From JANNMJ01 sp031397815 (GTDB lineage: Bacteria > Bacteroidota > Bacteroidia > Cytophagales > Hymenobacteraceae), in contig JANNMJ010000115.1 in the NCBI GenBank assembly GCA_031397815.1, positions 1 through 33,265 on the forward strand: DNA of 33,265 bases. The letters run 5' to 3'. Shown piece after piece: positions 30,294 through 33,265 of the stretch. The notes beneath the pieces were generated by a model, which made no database searches, was not told the origin of the DNA, and was given only the letters and a program-made list of their open reading frames with translations. The position numbers and the translations under genes were made by a program. Every line of letters begins with the position of its first letter. The stretch's first letter is position 1.

Positions 30294-33062
30294 ATGAAAA
30301 AGAGTATCAGCATCAACCTGCAAGGTTTGCTCTTCCACATTGAGGAAGACGGCTACGAGGTGCTCCGCCGCTACCTGACGGAGGTTAAGCAACACTTTTC
30401 GGCTTACGCCGGGCACGAGGAAATCGTGGCCGACATCGAAAGCCGCATCGCCGAGCTGTTTGCCGCCCGTCTGACGCCGGCGAAGCAGGTGATTACCCTC
30501 GAAGACGTGCTCGCCGTGACGGCCCAGCTGGGGCGGGTGAGTGAGTTCGAGCTGCCCGAAGACGACGATGCGCCCGCCGCCGACACCACCCAAGGCCGCG
30601 CTAACGGCTCAACGGGTAACCCCGGCACCGGCTTCGCGACCGGCACGACCGGCTCCACCGCCGATGAGCCGCGCCGCCTGTTCCGCGATGAAGCGAACAA
30701 GAAAGTGGCGGGGGTAGCGGCCGGTTTGGGTCACTATTTCAACGTGAATCCGCTGTGGTTCCGGTTGGCGTTCGTGATTCTGGCGCTGTTCAACACCGAC
30801 CTGCTCGGCAACCTCGACAGCCATCTGCACATCAATTTCGGTGGAATCAGCGTGCTGGCTTACATCGTGCTGTGGGTTGTGATGCCTAAACGGACGGGCT
30901 TGCCGCTGGCCGGTGGGGTTGACACCCGTGGGCCGGGCGCCGGCCGGAAGATGTTCCGCGATACGCAGGCCGGTTCGGTGGGCGGCGTGGCGGCGGGGCT
31001 GGCGTGGTACCTCAAGCTCGATGTGACGCTCGTGCGGGCCATTTTCGTGGTGCTGACGCTCGTCGGCGGCGGCGGTCTGATTCTCTATCTGGTTCTGTGG
31101 ATTGTGGTGCCGGAAGCGAAAACCTTGTCGGATCAGCTGGAAATGCGCGGCGAAGACGTTACACTCGCCAACATCGCCTCTACGGCCTCTGCTGACCCTA
31201 TCGGCGCCGGCCGGGCGCGGGTGGTGCAGGATAACCTCAGCTCGATCAGCTCGTCCATCGCGCCGGTTTTCACCTTCGTGTTCATGCTGATTGGCTGGTT
31301 TGCGGGCCTGATTATGCTCATCATCGCCGTTGCGCTGATGATTGCGGTGGGCGCGGTGCTTGGGGTGGTGCTTGGCGCCTTCCCCGATGGCGGCGTGGTG
31401 CAAACCGGCGATATTCCCGTGGGATTGCTGCGGAATACGCTGCCTACGTGGGCGCTGGTGGCCGGTTTTGTGGCCTTCCTGATTCCGGCCATCTCGCTGC
31501 TGTTGGCGGCGGTCCGGATTTTCATCAAGCGTACCGTGCTGCCCGTATCGGCGCGCCTCACGCTGTTCGGGATCTGGCTGATTGCGATTATCGGCGTATC
31601 GGCGGGGATTGGGCGGCTCAAGACGGATTTCCGCGAGCGCGCCACCATCAGCACCGTGCAGGACTTGGGTCAGCCGACGTCCATCGTCGTTCTCGATGCG
31701 CTTAACCACGATGAATCCGACCTGCTCCGGCCGGAGCGTATGACGGTCGTGACGGCCGATTCGGGCCAATCGATGGCCCTCACGGTTCGGGTGGAAGCCC
31801 GGGGCCGCACCGAAGCCGCCGCCCGCGAAGCCGCCGCTCAAGTGGAATACCGCGCCGAAGTGGTCGATTCCGTCGTGACGCTGCCGTTCACGTTCCGCTT
31901 CAAGCCGGATGCCGCGTGGCGTCAGCACGAAGTGAGTCTGCGCCTGGCGCTGCCGACGGCCGGGGTCCGCTACCGCCTGACCGACGCCTTCACCGGCACC
32001 CTCGAAAGCGAAGTCTTCGACCACCGCTACGTGTATGACGGCAAGCTCGAAAAGCGCCTCTTCACCGTGGAGAACGGCAAATTCAAGCTCGTGAGCGGGC
32101 CGGAAGCGCCGAAAGAAGACGAGGATTCCGCCGACGAAGACTCGGAGAACGATTTCGACATCACCGTCAACGGCGAGCGTATCCACATCGACCTTGGCGA
32201 CGAAGACATGGCCGGTTTTCGCCTCCGTCAGCCGACCGGGAAAGTGGCGACGCGCACTTGGAAGCTCTCCGATTTCGCGGCCCTCAACGTGGACGGCGCT
32301 TATCAGGTCCGGATTCGGAAAGGCGCTGAGTTCCGCGTCGTGGCGCGCGGCCCGCAAAAGCAGCTCGACGATGTGCGGGTCAACGTAAGCGACAATACGC
32401 TCGAAATCACGCCGCGCGAACGGTTCCGCCTCTCCTTGTGGGGCCAGCAGACGGGACGGCAGCCGGTGCTGTTTGAGATCGAGATGCCCGATCTGAACGG
32501 TATCGACCTGAGCGGCGCCGTCCGGGCCGATATCAGCGGCTTCGAATCTGACCAGGAATTCACCATCGACCAATCCGGCGCCACCTGGCTGAAACTCGCC
32601 TCCACGAAGGCGCCGATCCGGGTCGATAACAGCGGCGCGAGCCACACGCTGCTCATCGGCACCAGCCGCCGCCTGAACGTGGATATGAGTGGTGCTTCGG
32701 AGCTGCGCGCCAGCAAATTCCTCGCTGAATCAGTGGAAGCCGACCTCTCCGGCGCCAGCAGCGCCAGCGTCAACGCCCGCCGCGACCTCGACGCCTCCGC
32801 CTCCGGCGCGAGCCGCATCACCTACTACGGTAAGCCCGAAAACGTCGAGACCAACGCCAGCGGTGCCGGTTCCGTGAAGCGCGGCACCGCCGCCGACGAA
32901 GATTCCGAAGACGAAAACGCCGACGACGAAGACACTGATACCGAAGATTCCGAAGACGCCGACGACGAGAACGCCTCGGCCTACTTCACCCCACCGGCCG
33001 CTCCTGCTACCCCCACCGCTCCGGCTGCGCCCCGCGCGCCGAGACGGGTAGTCGGCATCTAG
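30294..33062 (+). CDS. PspC-domain and GIN (DUF2807) membrane protein
   Basis: A 922-residue envelope protein. Residues 1-90 form a conserved N-terminal helical region (MKKSISINLQGLLFHIEEDGYEVLRRYL). Two PspC domains follow (about 125-200 and 217-275), with the RLFRD...VAGVAAGLGHYF and KMFRD...VGGVAAGLAWYL cores. Three to four membrane segments occupy 320-442. A middle extracytoplasmic region precedes a beta-helical GIN/DUF2807 domain (about 656-860) whose turns repeat SGA or SGAS motifs. The tail is strongly acidic, then Ala/Pro-rich. PspC proteins act in envelope-stress responses; this long form next to PadR is common in Bacteroidota, but its mechanism is not established. The PadR gene immediately upstream likely controls it. 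A terminator follows. Confidence 0.9.
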   Translation: MKKSISINLQGLLFHIEEDGYEVLRRYLTEVKQHFSAYAGHEEIVADIESRIAELFAARLTPAKQVITLEDVLAVTAQLGRVSEFELPEDDDAPAADTTQGRANGSTGNPGTGFATGTTGSTADEPRRLFRDEANKKVAGVAAGLGHYFNVNPLWFRLAFVILALFNTDLLGNLDSHLHINFGGISVLAYIVLWVVMPKRTGLPLAGGVDTRGPGAGRKMFRDTQAGSVGGVAAGLAWYLKLDVTLVRAIFVVLTLVGGGGLILYLVLWIVVPEAKTLSDQLEMRGEDVTLANIASTASADPIGAGRARVVQDNLSSISSSIAPVFTFVFMLIGWFAGLIMLIIAVALMIAVGAVLGVVLGAFPDGGVVQTGDIPVGLLRNTLPTWALVAGFVAFLIPAISLLLAAVRIFIKRTVLPVSARLTLFGIWLIAIIGVSAGIGRLKTDFRERATISTVQDLGQPTSIVVLDALNHDESDLLRPERMTVVTADSGQSMALTVRVEARGRTEAAAREAAAQVEYRAEVVDSVVTLPFTFRFKPDAAWRQHEVSLRLALPTAGVRYRLTDAFTGTLESEVFDHRYVYDGKLEKRLFTVENGKFKLVSGPEAPKEDEDSADEDSENDFDITVNGERIHIDLGDEDMAGFRLRQPTGKVATRTWKLSDFAALNVDGAYQVRIRKGAEFRVVARGPQKQLDDVRVNVSDNTLEITPRERFRLSLWGQQTGRQPVLFEIEMPDLNGIDLSGAVRADISGFESDQEFTIDQSGATWLKLASTKAPIRVDNSGASHTLLIGTSRRLNVDMSGASELRASKFLAESVEADLSGASSASVNARRDLDASASGASRITYYGKPENVETNASGAGSVKRGTAADEDSEDENADDEDTDTEDSEDADDENASAYFTPPAAPATPTAPAAPRAPRRVVGI

Positions 33063-33084
33063 TTTTTTCCATACTCTGGCTGGG

Positions 33085-33123
33085 AAACCCCATCGGTAAT
33101 GCCGATGGGGTTTTTGTTTTTTT
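33085..33123 (+). terminator. Rho-independent terminator after the PspC gene
   Basis: A 12-bp stem (33085-33096 with 33102-33113, 5-nt loop) closes the PadR-PspC operon, followed by a long T-rich run up to 33123. Confidence 0.88.
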
Positions 33124-33265
33124 GGGGGGGGGGGGATGTGTCGTGGACCGTGTAGCCCGTGTAGCCCGTGTAGCCCGTGCCCGTAGCCCGTGTAGCCCGT
33201 GCCCGTGTAGCCCGTGTAGCCCGTGTAGCCAGTGTAGCCCGTGTAGCCCGTGTAGCCCGTGTAGC
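33124..33265. repeat. G12 tract and 9-bp tandem repeat (GTGTAGCCC)
   Basis: Twelve consecutive G bases (33124-33135) precede a tandem array of the 9-bp unit GTGTAGCCC from about 33150 to the end of the window. The array contains a few shorter GTGCCC-type units and one AGTGTAGCC variant. It continues past the edge, so its full length is unknown. All three minus-strand frames are open through it, but no start or protein context supports coding. Confidence 0.9.

Noticed and set aside
30609..32645. A 678-codon open frame on the minus strand opposite the PspC gene
   Set aside because: It is Arg/His/Gln-rich with no membrane or domain pattern. The plus-strand protein shows clear PspC and GIN domains and sits in an operon with PadR.
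33150..33265. CRISPR array at the right edge
   Set aside because: The 9-bp unit is directly tandem with no unique spacers and no cas genes nearby, so it is a simple tandem repeat.

Overview
The window comes from a member of the Bacteroidota, most likely the order Cytophagales. Four things support this: the 5' end of a 16S rRNA gene at positions 1-138 (minus strand), Bacteroidota-type promoters (TTG, about 20 bp, TAnnTTTG), a type IX secretion (T9SS) protein pair, and a PadR/PspC gene pair typical of the phylum. Genus and species cannot be fixed from this fragment. One end lies inside an rRNA gene and the other inside a short tandem repeat, which is how draft-assembly contigs often end.

Layout. 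(1) 1-696: 16S rRNA 5' end, its leader and three tandem promoters, all minus strand. (2) 697-5207, minus: (p)ppGpp synthetase/hydrolase, a Fur-family regulator, a STAS protein and purA, reading towards the rRNA promoters. (3) 5506-8363, plus: a secreted TPR protein with a strong terminator, then a polytopic membrane protein. (4) 8435-22498, minus: a 12-gene surface-glycan locus. (5) 22958-29419, minus: a PorV/PorQ-family barrel protein and a 1745-residue C25 (gingipain/PorU-like) peptidase with a T9SS C-terminal domain. (6) 29706-33113, plus: a PadR regulator with phased operator-like sites and a PspC/GIN-domain membrane protein. (7) 33124-33265: a G12 tract and a 9-bp tandem repeat running off the end.

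The glycan locus is the most informative part. LegC-like aminotransferase, NeuB/LegI-like synthase, NeuC/LegG-like hydrolysing 2-epimerase, NeuD-like acetyltransferase, PtmE-like CBS/nucleotidyltransferase, NeuA/LegF-like CMP-sugar synthetase, PtmA-like SDR and a Gfo/Idh oxidoreductase together resemble the legionaminic-acid (ptm/leg) gene set of Campylobacter. An MBOAT O-acyltransferase and an SGNH-like partner are placed inside that set, suggesting O-acylation of the sugar or its glycan. A Wzx-like flippase, a CE4 deacetylase and a formyltransferase follow. No LegB-type 4,6-dehydratase and no recognisable glycosyltransferase are present, so part of the pathway must lie elsewhere.

Gene calls rest on reading translated proteins and motifs. 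No database search was run. Most long open frames opposite these genes are shadows and were left out.
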